Part shown: positions 16,276-25,088 of the stretch, piece after piece
Position numbering within the stretch: the first letter of the stretch is position 1
Layout of the letters: each line of letters starts with the position of its first letter
Translations under genes and position numbers: made by a program
Notes under the pieces: generated by a model
Databases searched by the model: none
Told to the model about the DNA's origin: nothing
The model's input: the letters and a program-made list of their open reading frames with translations, nothing else
NCBI GenBank assembly: GCA_037380725.1
Contig: JARRRL010000045.1
Coordinates: forward strand, 1 to 32,568
Direction: 5' to 3'
Length of the DNA stretch: 32,568 nucleotides
Source of the DNA: JARRRL01 sp037380725
Lineage (GTDB): Bacteria > Pseudomonadota > Gammaproteobacteria > Pseudomonadales > JANQJO01

Positions 16276-17908
16276 TTAAGCCCGTTTTCTGGCTGCTAAT
16301 TTGTGCGATGAGAACGGTTTGTGGCTGTCCAATCCGGTTAGGGTGAGCACGCGATTGATGGATGAAAATTCCAGTTGAAGTTCGTTCAACTTTGACATCA
16401 CCGTGTGGTCTACCAGTTTGACTTCTGAAAAATCAATCGTGACATTTTTATTTATATTGAGGCCCCGCGTTTCAAGGTGTTTGCGCAAAGCGAGCCAATT
16501 ACTGAATACCGCGCTGTGATTGAGTTTAATCAGCGTTTCGTTTTTGTTTTCGGCGACGTCAATGTTCGAAATAAAGAGAGACCTGAAGGGGGCGCCGTGA
16601 ATTAAGTGGATGATCGCTTCCAGCGCGATGCCCACCGCAACACCGATTAATAAGTCGGTAGCAAGAACCGCCATCAAGGTGACGACAAAGACCACGAGCT
16701 GTTCGCTGCCGATTCGATAAATGTGCGCGAACTCCTTGGGAGAGGCCAATCGGCAACCGGTGTATACGAGCATGGCGCCGAGTGCAGCTAAGGGAATTTG
16801 GTGCAGCAGGCCTGGCAGTGAGGCCACAAAAAGGAGTAAGAAAATGCCGTGAAACATATTTGAAAAACGAGTTTTTGCTCCGTTGTCGATGTTGGCTCGA
16901 CTGCGGACAATCTCTGAAATCATGGGTAAGCCACCGATCAAGGCGCTGAGTGTGTTGCCGACACCAATGGCCATGGGCGCTTAAGAGCGACTCGACGCTG
17001 CCAATTAATACGAACATGATGACCCACTTCCACGCGATGGGGTTTTTGAGGGCCGTAAAGTCGGGAAACGTAATGACCGCCAGTAGGTTTGAGGGAACGT
17101 CCAACAAGTACGTTTTATTGATTTCGTACGTTTGATGGTCAAAGCTGTATGTGTGCTCAGTCGATAAATTGAAGTATATACCCAAGGGGATTGCGATGAG
17201 CACGACCAGCATGGGACCTGGGATTTTTTGGATGTATTTATTTTTAATCAAGGGGATGCTAAATAGGATGATTAAACTGATGAGCCCAATTAACGCAATT
17301 TCAGGGTTCATGTTTTTAAGGTGATCGGGTATGTGCAGCAACAGCTCAAGGGGTTCGCCGTGTGCTGAGACGCCTAAAGCAATGGGTAATTGTTTTGCAA
17401 TGATAATGATGCCAATGGCGGCCAGCATGCCGTGAACCGCTGCTGTGGGGAAGAGCTCCGCTAAAATGCCCATTCGAAGTGTGCCGGATAAAAATTGGAT
17501 GAGGCCCGCTGCTACGCCAACGGCGAGCGCCATTCGGTACGCACCCATGTCGGCAGCGCTGTCCACACCGCCTGTGAAACCAAAGTCGCTTATGCAGCCG
17601 AGCGCGACAACAATTAATCCCGCCGCTGGTCCTTTTATCGTGAGCTCAGAATTACTTAAGAAAGGAGTAACGAGGCCACCAATAACGGCGGTAAAGATGC
17701 CGGCGATGGCAGGGTATCCGCAGGCCAGTGCGATACCTAAGCATAATGGTAAAGCAATCAGAAAAACCAGAAAACCTGATAATAAATCTTGTTTGATTGA
17801 TTGAGCTGGGCGAGGGATGTGAGTATTTGTAGTTGCATCCCTTGCATCTGTAGTTTCTTTCGAAGTGGTTTCTTGCGAAGTAGTTGCACGCGAAGTTGCA
17901 CGTTTCAT
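16276..17908 (-). pseudogene. SulP-family anion (bicarbonate/sulfate) transporter, disrupted by an internal deletion and frameshift
   Basis: Two reading frames make up one SulP/SLC26 protein. The first half starts at ATG 17908 (GGAG six bases upstream). It has a Thr/Ser-rich tail (residues 2-30), QDLLSGFLVFLIALPLCLGIALACGYP, and spans up to IGSVESLLSA. The second half resumes in another frame with AIGVGNTLSALIGGLPMISEIVRS, further spans and a STAS domain (about the last 95 residues, VTIDFSEVKLVDHTVMSKL). Between SA (AGCGCC, 16976-16981) and AIG only four bases remain (16972-16975). Relatives have about 20 residues there, including the conserved KAVD..DP loop. A loss of about 56 bp therefore explains both the gap and the shift. 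The transporter is non-functional as written unless this is an assembly error. It lies 32 bp before dabA, which suggests bicarbonate as substrate. Confidence 0.85.
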
Positions 17909-18172
17909 GCGAGTCTCCATCATGGCAAAATTTTGGGTTCAGATTGAGTACAAACGGAATCCATGCCGGCGACACGGGTGTGCCGCTTGCCATGTATTGG
18001 GCTGTGGATTTTTTTGACACACACATTTGGCACACACAGCAAAACGCATCGTTTAGCGCGTGAAAATAGCACGTAACAAAGTACGCACCGATCAGGACGC
18101 CGGTTGCTATAAACCAGGCGTACCTCTGCTGCGGGTACAGAACGTGTATGAAATGAAGGTAGCTAAGGTGAT
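17909..18172. other. upstream region of the sulP-dab operon
   Basis: This 264-bp gap should hold the operon promoter. It contains GT/CA-rich repeats on the minus strand (GTGTGTGCCAAATGTGTGTG, around 18015-18039). I could not identify a convincing -35/-10 pair, and there is no LysR-type regulator gene beside it. A minus-strand frame through it encodes one hydrophobic stretch but has no good start and runs into sulP out of frame. Confidence 0.4.
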
Positions 18173-18547
18173 CTACGCGAGGGGTGGAGCGCGAGATTGG
18201 TGAAAGACGAAATGAGCTTGATCGTAGTGTGATTCAGGAAAATAATAATGAGTGCGAGTGAGTAAGGCTGGACACAGTTCGTTATCCAGCGGATTAAAGA
18301 TAATATCCGGTGATCGCTCGATGCGTTTTAATTCAGATTCGTAAGCGGTATTGCTGAGCAGTAACAGTGCGGTGGAGTGGTGATTCTTGACAAAATGATT
18401 TCCAGTAGACGAGCGCGTCTCATCGCCTGTGGCGATGCACAGGAGTGTGGCGATCAGGAGGCATTGCCCGAGAAAACGGCTGTAAATAAACAGACTTTTT
18501 GGACAAATTTTTGTCTGATAACCCATCGCTTGGCGACTCGCATCCAT
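18173..18547 (-). CDS. hypothetical protein, possibly exported
   Basis: The frame gives 124 residues from ATG 18547, or 117 from ATG 18526. I do not recognise it. After a short basic start (KICPKSLFIYSRF) there is a hydrophobic stretch LGQCLLIATLLCIATG resembling a signal peptide or membrane anchor. A polar remainder rich in His, Arg and aromatic residues ends in HYDQAHFVFHQSRAPPLA. No domain or motif is evident. The ribosome site is weak. It lies 96 bp after the APP1-type phosphatase and is read in the same direction, so it could be the second gene of that unit. It could equally be a chance frame. Codon-bias scoring or homologues would decide. Confidence 0.35.
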   Translation of the reverse strand: MDASRQAMGYQTKICPKSLFIYSRFLGQCLLIATLLCIATGDETRSSTGNHFVKNHHSTALLLLSNTAYESELKRIERSPDIIFNPLDNELCPALLTRTHYYFPESHYDQAHFVFHQSRAPPLA

Positions 18548-18643
18548 GGAAAAATTCCAGCACAAGGATATTATCTGAAAAGAATACGTCTGTAAATGGG
18601 GTTGCGGCCAGTAAAAATACACCAGTGCGTGTTGGCGCGAAGA

Positions 18644-19987
18644 TTAATTTTCGAGGTATTCCAGTATATTGGGTTCGCGGGTATTGCGCAGCAGAAAATC
18701 AAGGCGTCGAATGTCGCGATGATGGCGTTTCATGAGTGTGGCAAGAATTTCATGGCCATTTTCACAAAAGCACGTATCCGTTCGTGAGGCCAACTGGCGC
18801 ACTTGGGTGAGGTATTCGGAGCTGGGGCGGTGAGATTCAACAATAAACACATCGGGTGTTCGGTGTTCACGGGCCAGTACCGTAAAAGCGAGGGACTCCA
18901 GTCGAGTGCGGACAAAGGGTGTGTGTGTCAGGTTGACGGTGTCAGGCCGAATTTGATTGGCCATGTTGATGACTTGAGAAGCCCAGGCCGTTACGTGCGC
19001 GTGGAGACCGTCTCGAGGCAATTCCAGTAGATCTTTGAGTAATTCGTAGGTTTGCGTGTCTTGCTCTTTGTTGTCACCGATGAGTAACAAGGTGGAGTGT
19101 CGCGGTAACTCCTCTAATAATTCCAAACAACGCGTGATCTTGTAGATCAATCGTTCCCGACTTCGAGTGGCAGAAAAATCTTTGTTGAGACGCAGCGTAT
19201 CAAATTGGAAACGTTCGCGTTGTGTGGTTTCTTGGATGAAATCACGCAGTTTTTCGGGGGAGCACGAGACGCCGTGCAAGGTGGTGTTGGGTTCGTCTTG
19301 TAAGGTGCGCAGCAGCAAGGGCATGCCTTCAATAAATACTTTACCCGCCGGCTTCGTGTAGGCGGTGCTGAGCATTTCTAAAAACGTTTGGTAAGCCGTG
19401 TAGTAAACCGTTCCATCGATGTCACAAATGATGGCACGGTGCTGTTCTTCGTGCCGAGGATCATCGGGTAACAGTCGCAGGGGGAGGCGTCGAATGAAAT
19501 GCCACGCGGTTTTGCGTTGGAGTTTTGGTCCTATGATTTCTGGAATAAGTATATTCAACCAGTAGTGGCCAGGGGTCAAATCCAAACCGGGTTCAGTCAA
19601 CAGACGCGTGACGTTACCGTCTTGATCGGTGTACGTGTCGTAATATTGTAATACCAGATCGGGCGAGTGATCGGCTGTCAACTCAAGTCGGACGGGACTG
19701 TTGCGGTAGCGCTCAGGGCTGACAAAGGACCCCAAAGGACTCCATTGAATGAGACGTTCTTTTAAGGTTTGCAAGGTGCCGCTGAGTGTTTGAATGCCGG
19801 GTGCGGGCGTGTACATCTGAAAGCGCGCGGTAGCATGGCGCGTTGTACCCATGAGCAATTGGCTAGCAGCCGTAACACGTCTTGCCGTGGATGCAGTGCG
19901 GGTTGTCCGAAGGTTCGGCTCGACTGATGTGGGTTCAGTTACCACCGAGGGGTGTTCGCTGGGCGGAACGGTTTGCAGGTTGATCAT
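18644..19987 (-). CDS. APP1-like phosphatase-domain protein (DUF2183)
   Basis: The 447-residue protein has the APP1 catalytic domain found in phosphatidate phosphatases of the HAD superfamily. The nucleophile motif CDIDGT is at residues 188-193. It is followed by FIEGMPLLLRTL, the HGVSCSPEKLRDFI segment corresponding to motif II, the conserved lysine region (SRERLIYKI) and LLLIGDNKEQDTQTYELL as the acidic motif IV. Most relatives have DIDDT; Gly at that place is a small deviation. The N-terminal 60 residues are Thr/Arg-rich and low in complexity, with no signal peptide. Residues 60-170 resemble the domain that precedes APP1 catalytic regions. Dephosphorylation of a lipid is inferred from the family only. 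A good promoter lies upstream. Confidence 0.75.
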   Translation of the reverse strand: MINLQTVPPSEHPSVVTEPTSVEPNLRTTRTASTARRVTAASQLLMGTTRHATARFQMYTPAPGIQTLSGTLQTLKERLIQWSPLGSFVSPERYRNSPVRLELTADHSPDLVLQYYDTYTDQDGNVTRLLTEPGLDLTPGHYWLNILIPEIIGPKLQRKTAWHFIRRLPLRLLPDDPRHEEQHRAIICDIDGTVYYTAYQTFLEMLSTAYTKPAGKVFIEGMPLLLRTLQDEPNTTLHGVSCSPEKLRDFIQETTQRERFQFDTLRLNKDFSATRSRERLIYKITRCLELLEELPRHSTLLLIGDNKEQDTQTYELLKDLLELPRDGLHAHVTAWASQVINMANQIRPDTVNLTHTPFVRTRLESLAFTVLAREHRTPDVFIVESHRPSSEYLTQVRQLASRTDTCFCENGHEILATLMKRHHRDIRRLDFLLRNTREPNILEYLEN

Positions 19988-20070
19988 TGCGCTGCGAATC
20001 GCTCTGGTATCGGCACAGTATTAAGAGTCAGTAAACTCAGGTCTCGACGTGACTTATCAGTCATAGGATG

Positions 20071-20098
20071 ATTGTACACGTCCAGCTCACAATGGCAA
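20071..20098 (-). promoter_or_regulatory. sigma-70-type promoter of the APP1-like gene
   Basis: On the minus strand TTGCCA (20098-20093) and TACAAT (20076-20071) are separated by 16 bases, each with five of six consensus positions. Transcription would start near 20064, about 75 bases before the ATG at 19987, within the 270-bp gap behind btuF. Confidence 0.6.
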
Positions 20099-20257
20099 CC
20101 TAAACTCTGGATGCATTATAAATTTGACACAACATTTTATGTTTTGTTCATGAGTTGCGTGATTGTTTGTGTGCAGGGGCGTCTTTTATTAGCATTTTTT
20201 AAAATGGGTTTTGTTAAACAGCGCGTGCGTGGTGTTCACAAAGTGTTTTTTATTATT

Positions 20258-21217
20258 CTACTGTAAGGCGGTGCGCCTCAATTGTGTACAAACACGCTGG
20301 GTCCCTTCCGCGATGCGAAATGTTGGGCGAACCAGGATATTACGGTCAATTTTTACGATACGCTGAGCGGAAACGGCTTTTAAAAGCGTGATATGAGACC
20401 AAGGGTAAGCCTGTATCGCCGAAGGGGTAGCTTGAGCTTCGATGAGAATGACATCCGGGTTGGCCTTGATTAACGCTTCTAAAGACACAATTGGAGCGCG
20501 GGCGGGCAGTGCAGCGAATACGTTGTGTCCACCGCAACGTTCTAGAATGCGACTGATTATGTGGTTTCCGTTGACGGTCATTAAGGGGTTTGCCCAAACT
20601 TGATAAAATACCTCAAGGCGAGGGTGTTCGGGGCGTGGAATGGTTTTCATGTCATGTTGAAACTGTTTAATGGCGTTTTGCGCGAAAGGCGTCGTTCCAC
20701 CCAGCGTGGCGAAGTCACGCACGCTGCGCATAATGTCGTTTTCCGTGCTGGGGTCGTCGACGTAAACGGGGAGTTTGAGTCTTTCCAGTTGCTGTGTAAC
20801 GGTGATGTGGCTACCGCTAAGCCATTGGATGACCAAGTCGGGTTGTAGAGCGAGTATTTTTTCTAAGTTATAGGTGGTGGCGGAGCCGATGCGAGGGAGC
20901 GCTTGTGCCGCTTCGGGATAATCGCTGTGCTCGACGGTTCCCACGATACGGTCGCCCAAACCAGCGGAAAACAAGTTTTCAACAATGTGAGGTGCCAGCG
21001 CAATGATACGCTGAGCGGGTTTTTCAAGCCGAATGTTGGCACCGCGATAGTCGGTGACCTGTAGGCTGGCGGCGAGGCCATAAGGGGATACGCTCAGTGT
21101 GATGAGCAGCGTCGTTCTCAGGGCGATAGTCAAAGCAATAGTCAGGGCGATCATCGGCGCGGCGGAATGCTTGTGAAATGAGACGCTACGGTGAGACTGA
21201 TTCATGCTTGTCTTCAT
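20258..21217 (-). CDS. btuF: cobalamin ABC transporter, periplasmic binding protein BtuF
   Basis: The 319-residue protein captures vitamin B12 in the periplasm and delivers it to BtuCD. A signal segment with a repetitive hydrophobic core (ALTIALTIAL, then LLITLSVSPYGLAA) ends near residue 50. The mature part begins LQVTDYRGANIRLEKPAQRII. Class III binding-protein blocks follow: AGLGDRIVGTVEHSDYP, NLEKILALQPDLVIQW, NGNHIISRILERCGGHNVF and LEALIKANPDVILIE, close to E. coli BtuF. The frame runs up to 21391, but ATG 21215-21217 overlaps the btuD stop as ATGA and is the natural coupled start. It is the last gene of the btu unit. A siderophore-binding protein is the main alternative; the BtuF-like motifs and the BtuB-type receptor argue against it. 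Confidence 0.85.
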   Translation of the reverse strand: MKTSMNQSHRSVSFHKHSAAPMIALTIALTIALRTTLLITLSVSPYGLAASLQVTDYRGANIRLEKPAQRIIALAPHIVENLFSAGLGDRIVGTVEHSDYPEAAQALPRIGSATTYNLEKILALQPDLVIQWLSGSHITVTQQLERLKLPVYVDDPSTENDIMRSVRDFATLGGTTPFAQNAIKQFQHDMKTIPRPEHPRLEVFYQVWANPLMTVNGNHIISRILERCGGHNVFAALPARAPIVSLEALIKANPDVILIEAQATPSAIQAYPWSHITLLKAVSAQRIVKIDRNILVRPTFRIAEGTQRVCTQLRRTALQ

Positions 21218-22035
21218 GATTGTCGCTGTCTTTGGGTTGGGTCGAGAACGATCAATGGGTGCTGATCCGTAGTATGGGAGACGTGTATGGGGGTGTGAAA
21301 CACGGATTCGAGCACTGATTTTGTTAAGACGTCTTTGGGGTGGCCAAGGGTATGAACACGTCCGTGTTGCAGGCATATTACGGCGTCGCAAATTGGGCTG
21401 ACTAGATTTAAATCGTGCAAGCTCATAATGGTGGTCACCCCGTATTGGGCGGCTTGTTTCACCTTATCAATGAGCAGCGCTTGATGTGTGAGGTCCAGTG
21501 AGTTGGTGGGTTCATCTAAGAGCAAGAGGCGTGGAGTCTGGTGATCAGGATCGAGCGCGGACACTTGAGCCAAAACGCGAGCCACATGGACGCGTTGCTT
21601 TTCGCCGCCGGAGAGTGAGGTGTAATCCCGTTTCCACAGGGTTGTGATGTCGAGTGCGGTCCCGTATTGTCGGGCGATTTGTCGGGTGTGACGAGTGGAT
21701 TCCGTGTGACACTGCCGCCCCAATTGCACCACTTCTTCCACCGTAAATGCGAAGTTCAGTTCTTGGTGCTGGGGTAAATGGGCTACACGCTGCGCGCGTT
21801 CGCGCGCGGACCAATCCGAGCTCTTTTTTCCACAGAGGGTGAGCGAACCAGACTGGGGAGTGAGCTGTGTGCTGGCAACGGACAACAGTGTGCTTTTCCC
21901 TGAGCCATTTGGCCCAATGAGGGCCGTGACCTCTCCGGCGTAAAAGGTGTTGCTGATATCGCGTAAGCGGAAGCCGGTGTGTGCGTTGCCTACGCTGAGC
22001 TGCTGGAAGCATAACGTGATCGGTTTAGTGGACAT
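21214..22035 (-). CDS. btuD: cobalamin ABC transporter, ATPase BtuD
   Basis: The 273-residue cytoplasmic ATPase powers BtuC. From ATG 22035 it shows Walker A GPNGSGKST (41-49), a Q-loop HLPQHQ (87-92), the signature LSGGEKQR (141-148), Walker B LLLLDEPT (170-177) and the switch histidine in SLHDLN. These are the features of the iron-siderophore/cobalamin/heme importer class. The frame continues 59 codons upstream, but those residues shadow btuC and are unlike the family. The gene overlaps the end of btuC by 11 bp and the start of btuF by 4 bp, which fits one polycistronic message. Confidence 0.88.
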   Translation of the reverse strand: MSTKPITLCFQQLSVGNAHTGFRLRDISNTFYAGEVTALIGPNGSGKSTLLSVASTQLTPQSGSLTLCGKKSSDWSARERAQRVAHLPQHQELNFAFTVEEVVQLGRQCHTESTRHTRQIARQYGTALDITTLWKRDYTSLSGGEKQRVHVARVLAQVSALDPDHQTPRLLLLDEPTNSLDLTHQALLIDKVKQAAQYGVTTIMSLHDLNLVSPICDAVICLQHGRVHTLGHPKDVLTKSVLESVFHTPIHVSHTTDQHPLIVLDPTQRQRQS

Positions 22036-23104
22036 GAGGAGCTTGCACCAGCAGCAGTATAAAAAAAGGCGCGCCAAGCAAGGTGGTGAGCAAACCAACG
22101 GGTAGTTCGTGTGGCGCCAACACGGTGCGCGCTGCGGTGTCCGATAGCACCAACAGTAGTGCCCCGCCCAGTGCGGATGATATGAGCAAACGTTTGTGAG
22201 TGGGGCCAACAAACCATCGCAGGCAGTGCGGCACCATTAAACCGATAAATGCGATAATCCCAGCGAAGGTGACGGTAATACCCACGCCGATGGCGACCGC
22301 CAGAATCAATCGTCGTTGCAGTTGCTGCGTTTTTACGCCGAGACTGAATGCGGATTCCGTTCCGAGCAACAACGCGTCTAAACTGCGATGACTGCGTAAG
22401 AAGAAGCACAGCAGCCCCCCCAGTATTAGGGTCGTGAGCGAAACTTGAGTCAGGGTGGCGTTCTGGATGTTCCCCAGATGCCATAAACTGAGTCGACGCC
22501 AGGTCGTGTCGTCGGAAAACAGGCTCAATAGTTGTGTCAAACTGCTCACAAACGTACTGACCGCCAGGCCCGCTAATAGCAATGTTGTGATGGCGGTGAC
22601 GCCTTGTCGGGTGGCAATACGGTATACCAACAGCACCGCGCCCAATCCGCCTATCGCCGCGCCGAAGGAGATGCGACTGATTCCCCATACGGTCGTCAGA
22701 GGTGTTGCTAGGTTCAGGGTGGTGCCAAATGCGATAGCAAGACTGGCACCAGCTGAAGCGCCTGCACTGATGCCAATGAGCGATGGGTCAGCTAAAGGGT
22801 TTCGAAATAGACTTTGTGTCACGGTGCCGCAGAGCGCCAAAAGCGCGCCGATGCACGCGGCGAGCAGTGCGCGTGGCAAGCGGATGTGCCACAGCACGAG
22901 GTGTGCGGAGGTGATTGCAGTGGGCGAGCTAATGGGCGGCCATTTTGACAGCAACTCCGAAAGCAGCGTGTGCGTTGAAATGGGCAGTGTACCTTGAGAT
23001 AAGGCGAGCGCTAGAGCCGCCAGTAAAGCCAGTGCGAGCAGCAACTCGACGTAAGGATAGGGTAGGCGGTACGGGTAGTGAGTTCTTCGGCTGGCGTTGT
23101 TCAA
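22025..23104 (-). CDS. btuC: cobalamin ABC transporter, permease BtuC
   Basis: The 359-residue FecCD-type permease has about ten spans and makes the inner-membrane channel. Family blocks include LPRALLAACIGALLALCGTVTQSLFRNPLADPSLIGISAGAS and FAGIIAFIGLMVPHCLRWFVGPTHKRLLISSALGGALLLVLSD with the conserved G-L-x-x-P-H. No ATG exists near the start. TTG 23104 is the only reasonable codon between an in-frame TAG and the first span, with a weak AGG upstream. That start lies inside a 16-bp repeat array (23102-23142), 118 bp after btuB. The start codon is therefore less certain than the product. Confidence 0.88.
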   Translation of the reverse strand: MNNASRRTHYPYRLPYPYVELLLALALLAALALALSQGTLPISTHTLLSELLSKWPPISSPTAITSAHLVLWHIRLPRALLAACIGALLALCGTVTQSLFRNPLADPSLIGISAGASAGASLAIAFGTTLNLATPLTTVWGISRISFGAAIGGLGAVLLVYRIATRQGVTAITTLLLAGLAVSTFVSSLTQLLSLFSDDTTWRRLSLWHLGNIQNATLTQVSLTTLILGGLLCFFLRSHRSLDALLLGTESAFSLGVKTQQLQRRLILAVAIGVGITVTFAGIIAFIGLMVPHCLRWFVGPTHKRLLISSALGGALLLVLSDTAARTVLAPHELPVGLLTTLLGAPFFILLLVQAPHVH

Positions 23105-23142
23105 TAGTCTGTACCTGCAATGGTTTGTACCTGCAATAGTCT
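23102..23142. repeat. 16-bp tandem repeat (2.5 copies) at the btuC start
   Basis: The unit CAATAGTCTGTACCTG (23102-23117) is followed by CAATGGTTTGTACCTG (23118-23133) and the partial copy CAATAGTCT (23134-23142). The TTG start of btuC lies in the first copy, so the repeats make up its translation-initiation region. Confidence 0.85.
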
Positions 23143-23144
23143 AC

Positions 23145-23174
23145 ACCTTGGCGGGCTTTACCTTGGCGGGAATG
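23145..23174. repeat. 15-bp tandem repeat in the btuB-btuC spacer
   Basis: ACCTTGGCGGG occurs at 23145-23155 and again at 23160-23170, period 15. It directly adjoins the 16-bp array, and together the two fill much of the 118-bp spacer. Confidence 0.8.
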
Positions 23175-23222
23175 AATGCCGACTTTGTAGCTGGGTTGTC
23201 GCATAGGTTTTAGAGAAAAGAG

Positions 23223-25088
23223 TTAAAGCAATTGAATCGTTACACCAAATAAAAATGTGCGACCTGCTGTGTGATAGGGGACATTGGGAGCGAAATAATT
23301 TTCGATGTACGCTCGATCACCCAGGTTTTCGCCTTTTGCGGATACGGAAATCTGGCGGTTAAATTGGTATGCGGCGTGTGCACCTGTCAAGCTGTAACTG
23401 GGACTGCGTTCGCCGAAAATACGACGACCTCGAATGATTTCCACATCCACTCCCCAAGTGAAAGCGTGATGTTGCCACGATGCGCCACTGGTAAAGGTGA
23501 CTGTGGGGCGGAAATCCAACGGCGTTTGGGTGCTGGCGTCTCGGGCATCGGTGTACGCGAGGTTTGCGTACCACTGGGTGTTGTACGGCAATGGACTTGA
23601 TATGGAAAATTCCGCGCCTTCTATTTCGGCCCGATCCTGGTTGATACGGCGAAAGTCTGAATCGTAGCCGATGATATTTTTAATGTGAGTTTGAAATATG
23701 GCTGTGTGCCATGATGCGTGGTGCCATGATGTGTTGTGGCGACGGCTGTGCAAAGCGAGCTCGATGCTTGTTGACGTTTCGGGTTGCAGCGTGGGATTGC
23801 CAAATCCTGGGTAATATAATTCGTTAAAAGTGGGGGCATGAAAGGCGGTGCCGTAACGGACTGTGGCGCGGGTCTGATCGGTGAGTCGATGGCCCAGGAT
23901 GATGGTTCCGGTTGAGTGTCTGTTATTGCTGGTGTGGTTGTAGTCGGTGTCATCCGTGTCAGTGCGGCCACTCACGGTGATATCAATGGCGCCAGACGTC
24001 CAGCGCCATTGTGAAAAGAGACCGGTGGTTTTGCGTTTGTCTTCCGAAAAGGGCGCGGTGTCGTCCAGTGCGTTGAGCGTATCAAGGCTGTGATCCACGC
24101 CAAACTGCGTATTCAATTGCGGTGTGAAGCGGAAGGATGCGCGTGCGTTTAGGCTGCGCCGTGTGGTGTGAATAGTATAAATAAGGTCGCTTACGGTTTG
24201 GGATTGTTCTTGGTTGTAACCCACTTCAACCGTTAATTCGGTTTGCGCATTGGGTGTCCCGATGAGGCGAGCTGATGCGATTTCCAGTCTAGTGGTGGTT
24301 CGTGCATCGAATAGGTCTGATTGACCAGATGGGTAGAGGTCGAAATGCGAGACATTGTCTGAGTACAGGTAATTTATTTCGCTGCGTATGACGTCTGTGA
24401 GGAATGCAACGGCAGATAGGTTGCCCGCGCGTTGTTTAAAGGGGTCGAGATCCGGTGTCACATCGTCTTGCGCTAATACAGAGAGCTTAGGTACCGCATC
24501 AAAGCCTTTGCTGTTTTCGTGTGTCATGGACAGGTAGGCATGCCTTTTTTGGCCGCCGATTTGACTGGAAGCGTGGTAACGGCGTGTACCGAAGGATCCG
24601 CCCATGGCGCTGATTTGCGCACCCGCTTGTCTTGTCTCGCCGCGTCGCGTAATGATGTGGATAACACCGCCCATGGCATCGGGTCCATACAAGCTGGATA
24701 AGGGTCCTTTTACTACTTCGATACGCTCAATGCTTTCAATGGGAATCGCTTCTAATGCTGGTGTCCCGCTTGCGGCGGAATTCATGCGGACCCCATCCAC
24801 TAAGACCAAGGTTTGAGCGGTGCGGGTTCCGCGTAACACAACACTCGCTGTGCTGCCTTTGCCGCCGGCGCGATTCACCGTGAGGCCATTAATTTGATGA
24901 AGCAGTGTGATCGTATCGGTAATTTGGCGGCGTTTAATTTCCGCTTGGGTGATAATATCGGTATACGTATGTTCGTTATTAATACTGTCTGGTTTTCGGC
25001 CAGCGGTTATGACGATTTCTAATGGATTATTGAAGTATGATTTTGAATCAAATGGCGTAGCGCTCTGTGCACTAGGGCTGTATGTCAT
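23223..25088 (-). CDS. btuB: TonB-dependent vitamin B12 receptor BtuB, without recognisable signal peptide
   Basis: The 621-residue outer-membrane receptor has a TonB box (LEIVITAGR, residues 23-31). The plug domain includes SVVLRGTRTAQTLVLVDGVRMN and IERIEVVKGPLSSLYGPDAMGGVIHIITRRG, followed by a beta-barrel of about 470 residues. It ends in FAPNVPYHTAGRTFLFGVTIQLL with a terminal hydrophobic residue. The plug and the C-terminal YHTAGRTFLFG are BtuB-like, and btuCDF follow. The 22 residues before the TonB box (MTYSPSAQSATPFDSKSYFNNP) have no hydrophobic core. In-frame stops lie just upstream, and no other frame there encodes a signal peptide. The 5' end may be altered, or export may be impaired. 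Confidence 0.88.
   Translation of the reverse strand: MTYSPSAQSATPFDSKSYFNNPLEIVITAGRKPDSINNEHTYTDIITQAEIKRRQITDTITLLHQINGLTVNRAGGKGSTASVVLRGTRTAQTLVLVDGVRMNSAASGTPALEAIPIESIERIEVVKGPLSSLYGPDAMGGVIHIITRRGETRQAGAQISAMGGSFGTRRYHASSQIGGQKRHAYLSMTHENSKGFDAVPKLSVLAQDDVTPDLDPFKQRAGNLSAVAFLTDVIRSEINYLYSDNVSHFDLYPSGQSDLFDARTTTRLEIASARLIGTPNAQTELTVEVGYNQEQSQTVSDLIYTIHTTRRSLNARASFRFTPQLNTQFGVDHSLDTLNALDDTAPFSEDKRKTTGLFSQWRWTSGAIDITVSGRTDTDDTDYNHTSNNRHSTGTIILGHRLTDQTRATVRYGTAFHAPTFNELYYPGFGNPTLQPETSTSIELALHSRRHNTSWHHASWHTAIFQTHIKNIIGYDSDFRRINQDRAEIEGAEFSISSPLPYNTQWYANLAYTDARDASTQTPLDFRPTVTFTSGASWQHHAFTWGVDVEIIRGRRIFGERSPSYSLTGAHAAYQFNRQISVSAKGENLGDRAYIENYFAPNVPYHTAGRTFLFGVTIQLL

Noticed and set aside
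17652..18035. Minus-strand frame giving a cysteine-rich small protein overlapping sulP
   Set aside because: Most of it is the sulP sequence in another frame. The hydrophobic part upstream has no start codon with a ribosome site.
20072..20266. 64-codon plus-strand frame in the btuF-APP1 gap
   Set aside because: No ribosome site, low-complexity hydrophobic content, and it lies over the minus-strand promoter region.
21218..21391. Longer btuF from the upstream start at 21391
   Set aside because: The extra 58 residues are an out-of-frame reading of btuD; the ATGA-coupled start gives a normal signal peptide.
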